Position numbers and translations under genes: made by a program
In this document: one piece after another, positions 17,221 through 25,893 of the stretch
How the letters are laid out: every line of letters begins with the position of its first letter
Position numbering within the stretch: position 1 is the first letter of the stretch
NCBI GenBank assembly: GCA_902526645.1
Contig: CABZLS010000004.1
Span: 24,444 to 88,443, forward strand
Direction of reading: 5' to 3'
Source of the DNA: an uncultured Pelagibacteraceae bacterium
GTDB lineage: Bacteria; Pseudomonadota; Alphaproteobacteria; Pelagibacterales; Pelagibacteraceae
Length of the DNA stretch: 64,000 nt
Notes under the pieces: generated by a model
The model's database searches: none
What the model saw: the letters and a program-made list of their open reading frames with translations, nothing else
Told to the model about the DNA's origin: nothing

Positions 17221-17959
17221 TTTTCAACTTTTTTAATCTGACTTTTCTAAAATTCAAATTCAATAAATCTAAAATTAAAATATTACCATTTAAATCTTTA
17301 CCAATTGATAAAATTTTTTTTAATACTTCATTGGCTTGTATTGTACCTATGATTCCGGCCACAGTACCTAAAATACCTTCATATTCACAATTCAATATTT
17401 CATCAGAAACATTTTCTTCTTGAAAAAATGATCTTATACAAGGAGTTTCCTTATTTTTAAAATTGAATGTAAATATATGCCCATCAAATTTACTTATTGC
17501 ACCAGTAATAAGAATTTTTTTTGTTTTTTTACAAACATCATTAATTAAAAACTTTGTCTTAAAGTTATCGGATCCATCCACTATATAATTATAATTTTTA
17601 ATTATCTTTTTATAATTATTTCCACTCAGTCTTATTTTATAACAATTTACTTTTATTTTTGGATTAATTTTTTTAAGTTTTTTTTGAGCTGATTTAACTT
17701 TAGATTTATTTATATCATCAATGTCATAAAGACTTTGTCGATGTATATTAGATAAATCGACATTGTCATTGTCTACTATTCCTAAACAGCCAATTCCAGC
17801 TCGTGTTAAAAATTCTGCTACAGGGCATCCAAGTCCCCCCATTCCAATTATTAATACTTTTGACTCAATAATTTTTCTTTGTCCTAAAATACCGATATTC
17901 TTTAAAACAATTTGTCTTGAAAATCTTTGAACTTGATTTTTATTAAGTTTAAAATTCAT
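17198..17959 (-). CDS. ThiF/MoeB/HesA-family E1-like adenylyltransferase
   Basis: A 253-residue protein with the E1-type Rossmann fold: IIGMGGLGCPVAEFLTRAG (ATP loop), DNDNVDLSNIHRQSLY, and DGSDNFKTKFLINDVC. Relatives adenylate the C-terminal Gly of ThiS or MoaD. The zinc-binding CxxC seen in MoeB at the P-C-Y-R-C position reads PCIRS here and no second CxxC is visible, so the zinc site appears lost. The C-E-Y-E-G-I-L-G-T-V-A-G-I-I-G region is retained. No ThiS or MoaD partner lies nearby. The start overlaps the dut stop by 4 bases. Function in thiamine or molybdopterin sulfur transfer is likely but not assignable. Confidence 0.8.
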   Translation of the reverse strand: MNFKLNKNQVQRFSRQIVLKNIGILGQRKIIESKVLIIGMGGLGCPVAEFLTRAGIGCLGIVDNDNVDLSNIHRQSLYDIDDINKSKVKSAQKKLKKINPKIKVNCYKIRLSGNNYKKIIKNYNYIVDGSDNFKTKFLINDVCKKTKKILITGAISKFDGHIFTFNFKNKETPCIRSFFQEENVSDEILNCEYEGILGTVAGIIGTIQANEVLKKILSIGKDLNGNILILDLLNLNFRKVRLKKLKNAQKRKI

Positions 17960-18393
17960 TTTCCTGTGGAGCCAAATCCACCTTCACCTCTTAATGTTTC
18001 TGGTAACTCATTTGTTACTTCTATATCTGCTTTAATTACTGGTGCTAATACCATTTGGGCAATTCTATCGCCATTATTTACAATAAAGTCCCCATTACCA
18101 TGATTATATAATATAACTTTAATTTCTCCTCTATAGTCACTATCAATTGTCCCCGGTGAATTTAAAACATTTATATTATTTTTAGCTGCTAATCCTGATC
18201 TTGGTCGAATTTGAATTTCATAATCTTTGGAAAATGCTATAGCTATTCCAGTCGGTATTAAACAAGAACTATTTGGTTTAATATTAATTGGTTTTTTTGT
18301 AAATGCTATAAGATCCATTCCAGATGAACCAATGGTTTTGTATACAGGTAAATTTACAGATGGATCTAATTTTTTTAAAAGGACCTTAGCCAT
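17956..18393 (-). CDS. dut: dUTP diphosphatase
   Basis: Hydrolyses dUTP to dUMP, keeping uracil out of DNA and feeding dTMP synthesis. All five trimeric dUTPase motifs are visible in 145 residues: GMDLIAF, PRSGLA, GTIDSDYRGEI, RIAQMVLAPV and RGEGGFGSTGK at the C-terminus. It overlaps coaBC by one base and the downstream ThiF-like gene by four, so it is part of the ubiE-ubiB-coaBC-dut operon. Confidence 0.97.
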   Translation of the reverse strand: MAKVLLKKLDPSVNLPVYKTIGSSGMDLIAFTKKPINIKPNSSCLIPTGIAIAFSKDYEIQIRPRSGLAAKNNINVLNSPGTIDSDYRGEIKVILYNHGNGDFIVNNGDRIAQMVLAPVIKADIEVTNELPETLRGEGGFGSTGK

Positions 18394-19598
18394 TAATTAA
18401 TTTGAGCAACAACCCGATCTACAATTTCTTCAGATATTTCTGATTTTTTTTTAAGGAAAAGTTTTTCTTTCTTCAATTTATTGTCTTTGTAATGAATGAC
18501 TACCTCATTAAATTCACTATTAAAGCCACTTTCTTTCTTTGAGACATCATTAGCAATTATCCAGTCACAATTCTTATTTGTGAGTTTTTCAATAGCATTT
18601 TTTTCAATATTTTCTGTTTCGGCAGCAAATCCAATAACTAGTTTTGGTCTTTTAGAATTATGATTTGATACATAATTTAAGATATCAATATTTTTTTCTA
18701 AATTAATAGTAAAATTTTCTTGTTTTTTAATTTTTTTATCATGCTTCTTAGTTAATTTAAAATCAGAAACAGCCGCAGCAAATATTGCTACATCAACCGG
18801 TAAATTTTGTTGTGTTGCTTTAAACATTTCTTCAGAGGTCTCTACTTTGATTAAATTAATACCTTCACTTACATTTATATTAGTTGGTCCAGATATCAGA
18901 GTAGTGTCAAAACCTCTTTTAAATAAAGATTTTGCTATCTCATAACCTTGAAGCCCGCTTGATTTATTTGTTATATATCTAACTGGATCTATATATTCAT
19001 TTGTAGGTCCTGCTGTGACAAGAGCTTTAATCTTATTATTTTTAGTCTGGTTTGTTAAAAAATTATGAACTTCATTATATATCTTAACTGGACTCGACAT
19101 TTTACCTTTACCATATTCTCCACAGGCCATATCACCAATTTCTGGGCCGATAGACTTATACCCATATTTTTTCAAGGTCTTAAGATTATTTTGTATTGAC
19201 TTATGTTCCCACATTCTGACATTCATTGCTGGAGCAAAAAAAACTTGTTTATTTGAAGCGAGTATCACGGTCGAGGCTAGATCTTGAGCTAAGCCTTGGC
19301 TAAGTTTACTAATAGTGTTAGCTGTAGCTGGCGCCACAACTATAACATCTGCCCATCTTGATAACGAAATATGATCCATTTCAATTTCATTTTCTATACT
19401 AAATAAATCATCATAAACTTTACCTTGCGATAAGGATGTAATAGATAGTGGCGTAACAAATTTTTTTGCGTTTTCAGTTAAGATAGTTTTAATTTCAGCT
19501 TTATCTTTTCTAAATAATCTTATTAGTTCAAGACTCTTATAAGCTGAGATACCACCACATATTACAAAAAGAATTTTTTTGTTTGTTAAATCAATCAT
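18393..19598 (-). CDS. coaBC: Bifunctional phosphopantothenoylcysteine decarboxylase/synthetase
   Basis: Carries out two steps of coenzyme A synthesis from 4'-phosphopantothenate. The N-terminal flavoprotein half (about 1-180) shows GGISAYKSLELIR, the PAMNVRMWEH motif and GDMACGEYGKGKM with the catalytic Cys. The C-terminal CoaB half begins TAGPTNEYIDPVRYITN and includes GFAAETENI and an NDVS motif. At 401 residues it is full length. It lies 8 bases after ubiB and overlaps dut by one. Confidence 0.97.
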   Translation of the reverse strand: MIDLTNKKILFVICGGISAYKSLELIRLFRKDKAEIKTILTENAKKFVTPLSITSLSQGKVYDDLFSIENEIEMDHISLSRWADVIVVAPATANTISKLSQGLAQDLASTVILASNKQVFFAPAMNVRMWEHKSIQNNLKTLKKYGYKSIGPEIGDMACGEYGKGKMSSPVKIYNEVHNFLTNQTKNNKIKALVTAGPTNEYIDPVRYITNKSSGLQGYEIAKSLFKRGFDTTLISGPTNINVSEGINLIKVETSEEMFKATQQNLPVDVAIFAAAVSDFKLTKKHDKKIKKQENFTINLEKNIDILNYVSNHNSKRPKLVIGFAAETENIEKNAIEKLTNKNCDWIIANDVSKKESGFNSEFNEVVIHYKDNKLKKEKLFLKKKSEISEEIVDRVVAQIN

Positions 19599-19606
19599 TG
19601 TATGAA

Positions 19607-21187
19607 TTAAAATATCAAAAGACCAAAAATTACAAGAACTAATAAACCAATAATAGATTGATTTCTAAATGCTGTCATTTCTGATTTTTGTGTATTTAAT
19701 GCTGTATAGGAGTTTGAGTTTTGTGGAATTTGTCCACTTGCTAGATAAGTAAGAGCTTGATTTGCTTTATCCATTATTTCAGGAAATTCTGGTAATCTTT
19801 TAATCACCTCGCTAGTATTTTGAAGTGTTTCATTCAATTTTGTCATTGGATTTTTCGTTTCTTTTAGCCAATTTTCAAGAACAGGCTTTGAGGTAGTCCA
19901 AATATTTGTATTTGGATTTAATTTTCTTGCAACCCCCTCAACTACAACCATGGTTTTCTGTAACATAAGTAATTGAGGCTGAGTTTGCATATTAAATTTT
20001 TCAGTTACGTCAAATAATTGTTTTAACAATTTTCCCCCAGAAATATCTTTAACTGCTTGGCCAAAAATTGGCTCTCCGATCGATCTAAGAGCTTGTGCAA
20101 GATCATCAATAGGTACTTCTTTAGGAACAAGTCCAGCTATTAGATGTACTTCAGCAACTTTACGATAATCTCTTTGAATAAAACCAAACAAAATTTCTGC
20201 TAAAAATCTTTTACTCATTTTATCAAGTCTACCCATTATACCAAAATCAATAGGTACTATTTGACCATCATTATCTATGAATATATTTCCTTGATGCATA
20301 TCAGCGTGAAAAAAACCATCTCTTACAGCATGTCTTAAAAAATTTTGAATTATATCTTCAGCAATTTTTTCCGTATTGAAATTTTTATTTTTAAGTTCTT
20401 GAGTTTCTCGAATTGATATTCCATCAACCCAATCTAATGTCATCACATTCTCACTAGTGTAATTCCAATAAATCTGAGGAACTCTAAATCCAATATCATT
20501 TTTAGTATTTTCTGCATATTCGTTTGCTGCCGCAGCCTCAAATCTTAAATCCATTTCTAAATTAGTGATTTCTTTTAATAAGAAAACAACTTCAACTAAC
20601 TTAAGTCTTTTAGTTTTTTTTATAAATGACTCAACTAAAAAGGCAAATAACATAATCGAGTCTATCTCTTCATTGAATATTTTTTTTATATTTGGCCTTA
20701 AAATTTTAATTGCAACATCTTTAATTATTCCATTATCATTTATTTTTGCTTTATGCACCTGTGCAATAGATGCAGCTGCCACGGGCTCACTAAGATTTAT
20801 TATTGAATTATAAGTTTCATCTCCCAAGTCATTTTTAATTATCTCTTTTGCTTGAAGTAATGAAAATGGTGGCAATTTATCTTGAAGATTTTCAAGTTTT
20901 TTTGATAGTTCATCACCTATTATATCGGGTCTTGTAGCTAGAAATTGTCCAAGTTTTATAAAAGTTGTTCCCATAGACTCCAATGATTTTGATAATCGTT
21001 CACCTTCGTCTTTAATAATGTTAATATTTTTTTTTGGTGACAAAGATAGCGATAAAATTTTAAATAATATCTTTATAGCTAGAGGTGGCTCTTTAAATTT
21101 GGATACTATGTTTAAGATATCTGATTTAGCTACTTTTCTACCTAATTTAAATAAAATAATTAATTTTTTAATCATTAAATTTTCCAA
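19607..21187 (-). CDS. ubiB: UbiB-family atypical kinase for ubiquinone synthesis
   Basis: Membrane-linked ABC1/ADCK-type protein needed for ubiquinone synthesis, 526 residues. The KLGQFLATRPDIIG segment is the family KxGQ motif. The A-rich nucleotide loop (EPVAAASIAQVHKA), HADMHQGNIFID and PIDFGIMG mark the kinase-like core. A hydrophobic C-terminal helix (about 505-526) anchors it in the membrane. The start overlaps the ubiE end by 13 bases. An in-frame Met at position 5 is an alternative start. Confidence 0.94.
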   Translation of the reverse strand: MENLMIKKLIILFKLGRKVAKSDILNIVSKFKEPPLAIKILFKILSLSLSPKKNINIIKDEGERLSKSLESMGTTFIKLGQFLATRPDIIGDELSKKLENLQDKLPPFSLLQAKEIIKNDLGDETYNSIINLSEPVAAASIAQVHKAKINDNGIIKDVAIKILRPNIKKIFNEEIDSIMLFAFLVESFIKKTKRLKLVEVVFLLKEITNLEMDLRFEAAAANEYAENTKNDIGFRVPQIYWNYTSENVMTLDWVDGISIRETQELKNKNFNTEKIAEDIIQNFLRHAVRDGFFHADMHQGNIFIDNDGQIVPIDFGIMGRLDKMSKRFLAEILFGFIQRDYRKVAEVHLIAGLVPKEVPIDDLAQALRSIGEPIFGQAVKDISGGKLLKQLFDVTEKFNMQTQPQLLMLQKTMVVVEGVARKLNPNTNIWTTSKPVLENWLKETKNPMTKLNETLQNTSEVIKRLPEFPEIMDKANQALTYLASGQIPQNSNSYTALNTQKSEMTAFRNQSIIGLLVLVIFGLLIF

Positions 21188-21879
21188 CCACTATGTATTG
21201 AGACTATTCCACCAGATAAATTTCTGTAAATACATTTTTTAAAATTTTCTTTGATCATTAAATCTATTAGTTCGTCTTGACTTACAAATTTTTCAATACT
21301 TTCAATTAAATACTCATAGGGCTGTCTTTGTCCTACAACAAAATTCCCAATACTTGGTATAAGTTTAGAATAATTTTTATAAAAAAATTCTAATCCACTA
21401 TTTTGTATTTTTGAGAATTCTAAGCATAAAAAACGACCACCAGGTTTTAGCACTCTGTAAGCTTCTGAAAGTGATTTATTAATATTTTTGGTATTTCTTA
21501 AACCAAAACTAATTGTATAAAAATCGTATAAATTGTCTTTTAATGGAAGTTTTTCTGCAGGAGCGATAATCCAATTTATATTGTTAAACAAATTTAATTT
21601 TTCTTTACCTTTTTTAATCATTCCTTTATTCGGATCAACACAAGTTATTTGAGATGGCTCATTTACATTTTTTAAAAAAAGGTGAGCTATATCTCCAGTA
21701 CCACACGCAACATCAATTAGCTTCTGTTTGTCTGAAGGATTCATCATATTAATAAGAGTTTTTTTCCACAATCTATGAATACCAAATGACATGAAGTCAT
21801 TCATTAAATCATATTGATCATACACTTGATCAAAAACTTTTTGTATAAGTCCTTTTTTATTTTGTAGATATTGTTGCAT
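21175..21879 (-). CDS. ubiE: Ubiquinone/menaquinone C-methyltransferase
   Basis: SAM-dependent C-methylation of the demethoxy/demethyl quinone ring. The 234 residues include VFDQVYDQYDLMNDFMSFGIHRLWK at the N-terminus (quoted here as a region), the SAM loop DVACGTGDIAHLF, and FGLRNTKN followed by EAYRVLKPGGRFLCLEFS. All are UbiE signatures. It heads the ubiE-ubiB-coaBC-dut operon and is divergent from mutM with 34 bases between the starts. Confidence 0.95.
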   Translation of the reverse strand: MQQYLQNKKGLIQKVFDQVYDQYDLMNDFMSFGIHRLWKKTLINMMNPSDKQKLIDVACGTGDIAHLFLKNVNEPSQITCVDPNKGMIKKGKEKLNLFNNINWIIAPAEKLPLKDNLYDFYTISFGLRNTKNINKSLSEAYRVLKPGGRFLCLEFSKIQNSGLEFFYKNYSKLIPSIGNFVVGQRQPYEYLIESIEKFVSQDELIDLMIKENFKKCIYRNLSGGIVSIHSGWKI

Positions 21880-21913
21880 ATAAAAATAATTTATATAATC
21901 AATATAGTATTAA

Positions 21914-22777
21914 ATGCCAGAATTACCAGAAGTAGAAGTTGTTAGACAATCCTTAAGTAAAAAAATCAAACAAAAAAAGGTAAAAAAAGTAATAGTAAAA
22001 AACAGAAATTTAAGATTTAAGATTCCTACAAATTTTGAAAAATTGTTAATAAATCAAAAAATAATTAAAGTCGATAGATTTTCTAAATACCTAATCCTAC
22101 ATTTATCAAATAAAAGCTATTGTTTAATTCATCTTGGTATGTCGGGAACAATTCATATTATTCACAATAATAAAAAAAATTTTTTTACTAACAGTAGTTT
22201 TTATAGTTCTCCAACATTACCAAAAAAACATAATCATGTTGAAATAATTTTTAGTAATTTGAGGATAGTTTATAATGATCCAAGACGATTTGGTTTTTTT
22301 CAAATTATCAAAAATTTAGATTTATTAGAAAATAAAATATCTACTTTTGGGCCCGAACCATTTAATTTAATGTTTGATCAAGAATATATTTTTTCATTTT
22401 TTAGAAAAAAAGAAAAAAATATTAAAAATTTTTTATTGGATCAAAAATTTGTTTCAGGAATTGGAAATATTTATGCAAATGAAATTTTATTTTTATGCAA
22501 AATTAATCCGTTCAAAAAAGCAAAATTGCTTAGTTTAGAGGAATGTAAAAAAATAGTAATAAAATCAAGAGAAATTCTTTTAGATGCAATTAAAAAAGGT
22601 GGCTCAAGTATTAGGGATTTTAAAAATGTTATAGGTAAAAAGGGAAATTTTCAAAAAACTTTTAAAGTTTATGAAAGAGATGGTTTAAATTGTAAAAAAA
22701 TAAAATGTAAAGGGATTATTCAAAAAAAAAATATTTCGAATAGATCCACTTTTTTTTGTAATATTTGTCAAAAATAA
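21914..22777 (+). CDS. mutM: Formamidopyrimidine-DNA glycosylase
   Basis: Base-excision repair enzyme that removes 8-oxoguanine and FaPy lesions. The 287 residues start with the processed MPELPEVEVVRQ motif, whose Pro and Glu residues are catalytic. The LIHLGMSG segment and the helix-two-turn-helix FVSGIGNIYANE follow. The C-terminal zinc finger runs from YERDGLNC with four Cys and ends CNICQK. Length is normal. It is divergent from ubiE and followed 50 bases later by rpsT with its own promoter. Confidence 0.97.
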   Translation: MPELPEVEVVRQSLSKKIKQKKVKKVIVKNRNLRFKIPTNFEKLLINQKIIKVDRFSKYLILHLSNKSYCLIHLGMSGTIHIIHNNKKNFFTNSSFYSSPTLPKKHNHVEIIFSNLRIVYNDPRRFGFFQIIKNLDLLENKISTFGPEPFNLMFDQEYIFSFFRKKEKNIKNFLLDQKFVSGIGNIYANEILFLCKINPFKKAKLLSLEECKKIVIKSREILLDAIKKGGSSIRDFKNVIGKKGNFQKTFKVYERDGLNCKKIKCKGIIQKKNISNRSTFFCNICQK

Positions 22778-22789
22778 TTAATTATTTGA

Positions 22790-22818
22790 TTGACCCGATT
22801 TAATTCTCAAGCTATACC
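22790..22818 (+). promoter_or_regulatory. rpsT promoter giving a nearly leaderless mRNA
   Basis: TTGACC (22790-22795), a 17-base spacer and TATACC (22813-22818) form a good sigma-70-type promoter just after mutM. Transcription should start near 22825, only about three bases before the rpsT ATG at 22828. No Shine-Dalgarno would be present on such a transcript. Confidence 0.65.
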
Positions 22819-22827
22819 CCTGCGCAT

Positions 22828-23088
22828 ATGGCTAATACAAAATCTGCAATTAAAAGAATAAGAAGAATTTCAAAACAAACGTCAGTTAATAAAGCACGAA
22901 AAAGCAGATATAAAAATGCTTTAAAAAAAATGAATTTGCTTATTGAAGGTAAAAAAAAGTCAGAGGCTCTTAAGTTCTTACCTAAGTTGAATTCTGAGTT
23001 AATGAAAATTGCAAAAACTGGCATTATTAAGAAACAAAATGCATCTAGAAATGTTTCTAGAATAACTAAAAAAATATCAACGCTTTAA
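22828..23088 (+). CDS. rpsT: Small ribosomal subunit protein S20
   Basis: Binds 16S rRNA at the bottom of the 30S subunit. The 86 residues begin MANTKSAIKRIRR, the standard S20 start, and contain SRYKNALKKM and a Lys-rich helical body ending NASRNVSRITKKI. The start is fixed by this conserved N-terminus. It lies just upstream of dnaA, as in many alphaproteobacteria. Confidence 0.96.
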   Translation: MANTKSAIKRIRRISKQTSVNKARKSRYKNALKKMNLLIEGKKKSEALKFLPKLNSELMKIAKTGIIKKQNASRNVSRITKKISTL

Positions 23089-23372
23089 ACTATACACTCT
23101 AGGTTGTTATTTCTATACAACTATAGGATCTACAAAATCTATAAATCAAAATATTTAAGATACAATATTTAGATTTAGTAAATATTTAACTTTTAAATTT
23201 TCAATTATAAATTTTATTTCTGAAATAAAATTAATATTGGAACTGAATTAAATTTTTTTATCTTTAAAATTGAAAAAAAAAACTCAATCGTAGATTTTAT
23301 TTTTTTTTTAATTATCAAAATTATTTGTTGCAATAATTGGGATATGGTTCTAACTGAACTTTCTCCATAAAT
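23089..23372. other. AT-rich spacer between rpsT and dnaA
   Basis: The longest clearly non-coding stretch in the window (284 bases), very AT-rich. It contains a perfect 10-bp inverted repeat with a CTG loop at 23210-23232 (AATTTTATTT / AAATAAAATT), a possible rpsT terminator without a long T-run. A 5-bp GTTGT/ACAAC pair lies near 23103-23122. I find no convincing DnaA boxes (TTATNCACA), so I do not call an origin. An 8-codon frame at 23344-23370 ends two bases before the dnaA ATG. Promoters for dnaA are expected here, but no consensus pair stands out. Confidence 0.5.
23210..23232. repeat. Perfect 10-bp inverted repeat downstream of rpsT
   Basis: AATTTTATTT, the loop CTG, then AAATAAAATT. The stem is all A-T, and the downstream bases (AATATTGG) are not a T-run on the + strand. 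It may be a weak terminator, an RNA 3'-end stabiliser or a protein site before dnaA. Confidence 0.5.
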
Positions 23373-24791
23373 ATGAAGAATTCTTATACAAATAATAATT
23401 TAAAAAGTGATAATGACTTATCTTTTAACTGGAGTTTAGTTCAAAATGAAATGAAGAGTAAATTGGGGCTTGAAATTTATGAGAGCTGGTTAAAAAAGAT
23501 TAATTTTGTAGAAGAATTTAAAGGTTATATTTTGTTGTCAGTCCCAACAAGATTTATTCGTGATTGGATCACCTCTAGATATTTAGATCAAATTTTACAA
23601 ATAACAAAAAATTACAAAAAAGATATTATAAGAATTGAGTTTAAAATTATTGAAAAGACTTTTAAAGAAGAGAAAAATATGAATTATTCTAAATCTTTAG
23701 ATGTTCATGAAAATGTTTCGTTCATAAAAGACTCATATCTACAATATAATAGAATAGATCCAAATAAAACATTTAAAAATTTTGTTACCGGATCAAGTAA
23801 TAAGTTAGCATATGAAGCTACTCTAAAGATTACAGACACTGTATCCCATTATAATCCTCTATATCTTTATGGGGGAGTAGGGATGGGAAAAACGCATTTA
23901 TTAAATGCAATAGGTATTGAGCTTAAGAAAGATAATAAAGTTATGTTTATTTCAGCTGAACGATTTATGTATCAATTTGTAAAATCGATAAAATCTAATG
24001 ATATGGTGAAATTTAAAGAATATTTTAGAAATACAGATGTTTTATTGATTGATGATATTCAATTTATAAGTGGCAAAGAGGCAATGCAGGAAGAATTTTT
24101 TCATACATTTAATGCATTATTAGATAAAGGGTCACAAATTGTAATATCTGCTGACAGAGCACCAAATAAATTATTAAGAATTCAGGAGAGAATAAAATCT
24201 AGATTTTCAGGAGGTTTAGTCGTTGATATTCAAAAACCAGATTTAGAACTTCGAAAAAAAATAATTGATAATAAAATTAGTGAATTTTGTAGTTTATCCT
24301 CTGGGGAATTTAAAATTTCAAAGGAGATTATAGAATTTCTTAGCTCAGAAATAACTGCAAGCATCAGAGAATTAGTGGGTGCTGTAAATAGGATAGCATC
24401 TTTTTCAAGAATTTATAATAAATCACCTAATTTATCAGAGGTAAAAGTAATCTTAAAAGACCTCTTAAATTTAGGAGAAAATAAAGTCACAATTGATGTT
24501 ATACAAACTCTTGTTTGTAAATTTTTTAAAATTAGTAAAAATGAAATGTTATCCTCTCGTAGATCAAGATACTTAGTGAGACCGAGACAGACAGCAATAT
24601 ATTTAACTAAAATTTTAACATCTAAATCTCTTCCAGAAATTGGAAGAGAATTTTCTAATAGAGACCACACAACAATTATTCACTCAGTAAAAACAATAGA
24701 GAAATTAAAAGAAAAACAACCCGAGTTAGTTGAAAATATTAATAAATTAAAAAATCAAATTTTATACTATAACAAAGATAATGAAATTTAA
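23373..24791 (+). CDS. dnaA: Chromosomal replication initiator DnaA
   Basis: AAA+ ATPase that opens the replication origin. The 472 residues contain domain I (about 15-85, WSLVQNEMKSKLGLEIYESW), a short linker, the AAA+ core with Walker A GGVGMGKTH (near 166) and Walker B DVLLIDDIQF. Domain IV at the C-terminus has the RPRQTAIYLTK and DHTTIIHSVK DNA-binding signatures. The start MKNSYTNN is the first in-frame ATG of the gene. It overlaps dnaN by 11 bases. Confidence 0.98.
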   Translation: MKNSYTNNNLKSDNDLSFNWSLVQNEMKSKLGLEIYESWLKKINFVEEFKGYILLSVPTRFIRDWITSRYLDQILQITKNYKKDIIRIEFKIIEKTFKEEKNMNYSKSLDVHENVSFIKDSYLQYNRIDPNKTFKNFVTGSSNKLAYEATLKITDTVSHYNPLYLYGGVGMGKTHLLNAIGIELKKDNKVMFISAERFMYQFVKSIKSNDMVKFKEYFRNTDVLLIDDIQFISGKEAMQEEFFHTFNALLDKGSQIVISADRAPNKLLRIQERIKSRFSGGLVVDIQKPDLELRKKIIDNKISEFCSLSSGEFKISKEIIEFLSSEITASIRELVGAVNRIASFSRIYNKSPNLSEVKVILKDLLNLGENKVTIDVIQTLVCKFFKISKNEMLSSRRSRYLVRPRQTAIYLTKILTSKSLPEIGREFSNRDHTTIIHSVKTIEKLKEKQPELVENINKLKNQILYYNKDNEI

Positions 24792-25893
24792 TGTAAACCA
24801 GCAAGATTTACAACAAGCATTAAGCTATTGTCAAGGTGTCATTGAAAAAAGAAGTACACTTCCAATTTTATCAAATATATTACTAAATGCCAGAAACTCA
24901 AAATTAACAATAACTGCAACAGATTTAGACTTAATTTTTATTCATGAATTAAAAGATGTGGAAGTTTTTGAGGAAGGAGACACCACCACAACATCCTCAA
25001 TTATGTATGATATAGTCAGAAAATTTACATCTGGGAAAAAAATTAATTTATCATTAAAAGACTCTAATAAGCTTCACTTAGAGTCTGAAAAATCTAATTT
25101 TAATTTGAATTGTATAAATTCATCTGAATTTCCTTTGACAGATGAAAATTTTGATAAAAACGAATTTATAATTAATTCAAAACATCTTCTTAAACTACTT
25201 AATAAATGTAAGTTCTCAATTTCAAATGATGAAACTAGGCATTACTTAAGTGGAATTTTTTTTCATCAGAATGATGTTGATGAAAAAACGTATTTAACAG
25301 CTGTAGCCACAGATAGTCATAGAATGTCAATTTCTAAAATAAGATTAGATAAAAAAATAGATTTTGATCCCGTAATTTTGCCAAAAAAAACAATTTTCCA
25401 ACTATGCTCATTGTTAGATAATTATGATGGTGAAGTAAAAATTTCAAATGTAAAATCAAAAATTAAATTTGAATTAAAAAATAGTATTTTAATTTCAAAA
25501 CTAATTGATGGAAAATTTCCAAATTATATTCAAGTAATACCAAAAAATAATAAAAAAAAATTAGATATAGATTTGAAATCTTTTCTAAGTTCAGTAGATA
25601 GAGTTGCTTCAGTTTCTCTTGATAAGAAAGATGGTGTAAAGTTTAATCTCTCAAAAGATATATTAAATTTATCTGTTAATAATGCTAATAGTGGTGATGG
25701 TAAGGAAATGTTGAATGTAAAGTTTGATTATGATTTGGAAATCAGTTTTAACTCAAGATATTTAATCGATGTTGCTTCTCAACTTGATGGCGATAGAGTA
25801 GAACTTTTATTTAATGACACAGGATCACCAGTTTTGATTAAAGATCCATCTGATTTTGATAGTATTTATGTTGTTATGCCAATGAAAGGTTAA
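24781..25893 (+). CDS. dnaN: DNA polymerase III beta sliding clamp
   Basis: Ring-shaped processivity clamp for DNA polymerase III. The 370 residues hold three repeats of the clamp fold, starting MKFNVNQQDLQQALSYCQGVIEKRSTLPIL. The end reads SGSP-type VLIKDPSDFDSIYVVMPMKG, close to the family end (Y-x-x-M-P-M-R/K). It overlaps the dnaA end by 11 bases. The recF and gyrB genes that often follow are not here; a convergent acyltransferase gene follows instead. Confidence 0.98.
   Translation: MKFNVNQQDLQQALSYCQGVIEKRSTLPILSNILLNARNSKLTITATDLDLIFIHELKDVEVFEEGDTTTTSSIMYDIVRKFTSGKKINLSLKDSNKLHLESEKSNFNLNCINSSEFPLTDENFDKNEFIINSKHLLKLLNKCKFSISNDETRHYLSGIFFHQNDVDEKTYLTAVATDSHRMSISKIRLDKKIDFDPVILPKKTIFQLCSLLDNYDGEVKISNVKSKIKFELKNSILISKLIDGKFPNYIQVIPKNNKKKLDIDLKSFLSSVDRVASVSLDKKDGVKFNLSKDILNLSVNNANSGDGKEMLNVKFDYDLEISFNSRYLIDVASQLDGDRVELLFNDTGSPVLIKDPSDFDSIYVVMPMKG

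Noticed and set aside
23344..23370. 8-codon frame before dnaA as a gene
   Set aside because: Too short to judge; kept only as a note in the spacer entry.
23089..23372. Replication origin next to dnaA
   Set aside because: No DnaA boxes of TTATNCACA type and no recF or gyrB context; in alphaproteobacteria dnaA is often away from the origin.
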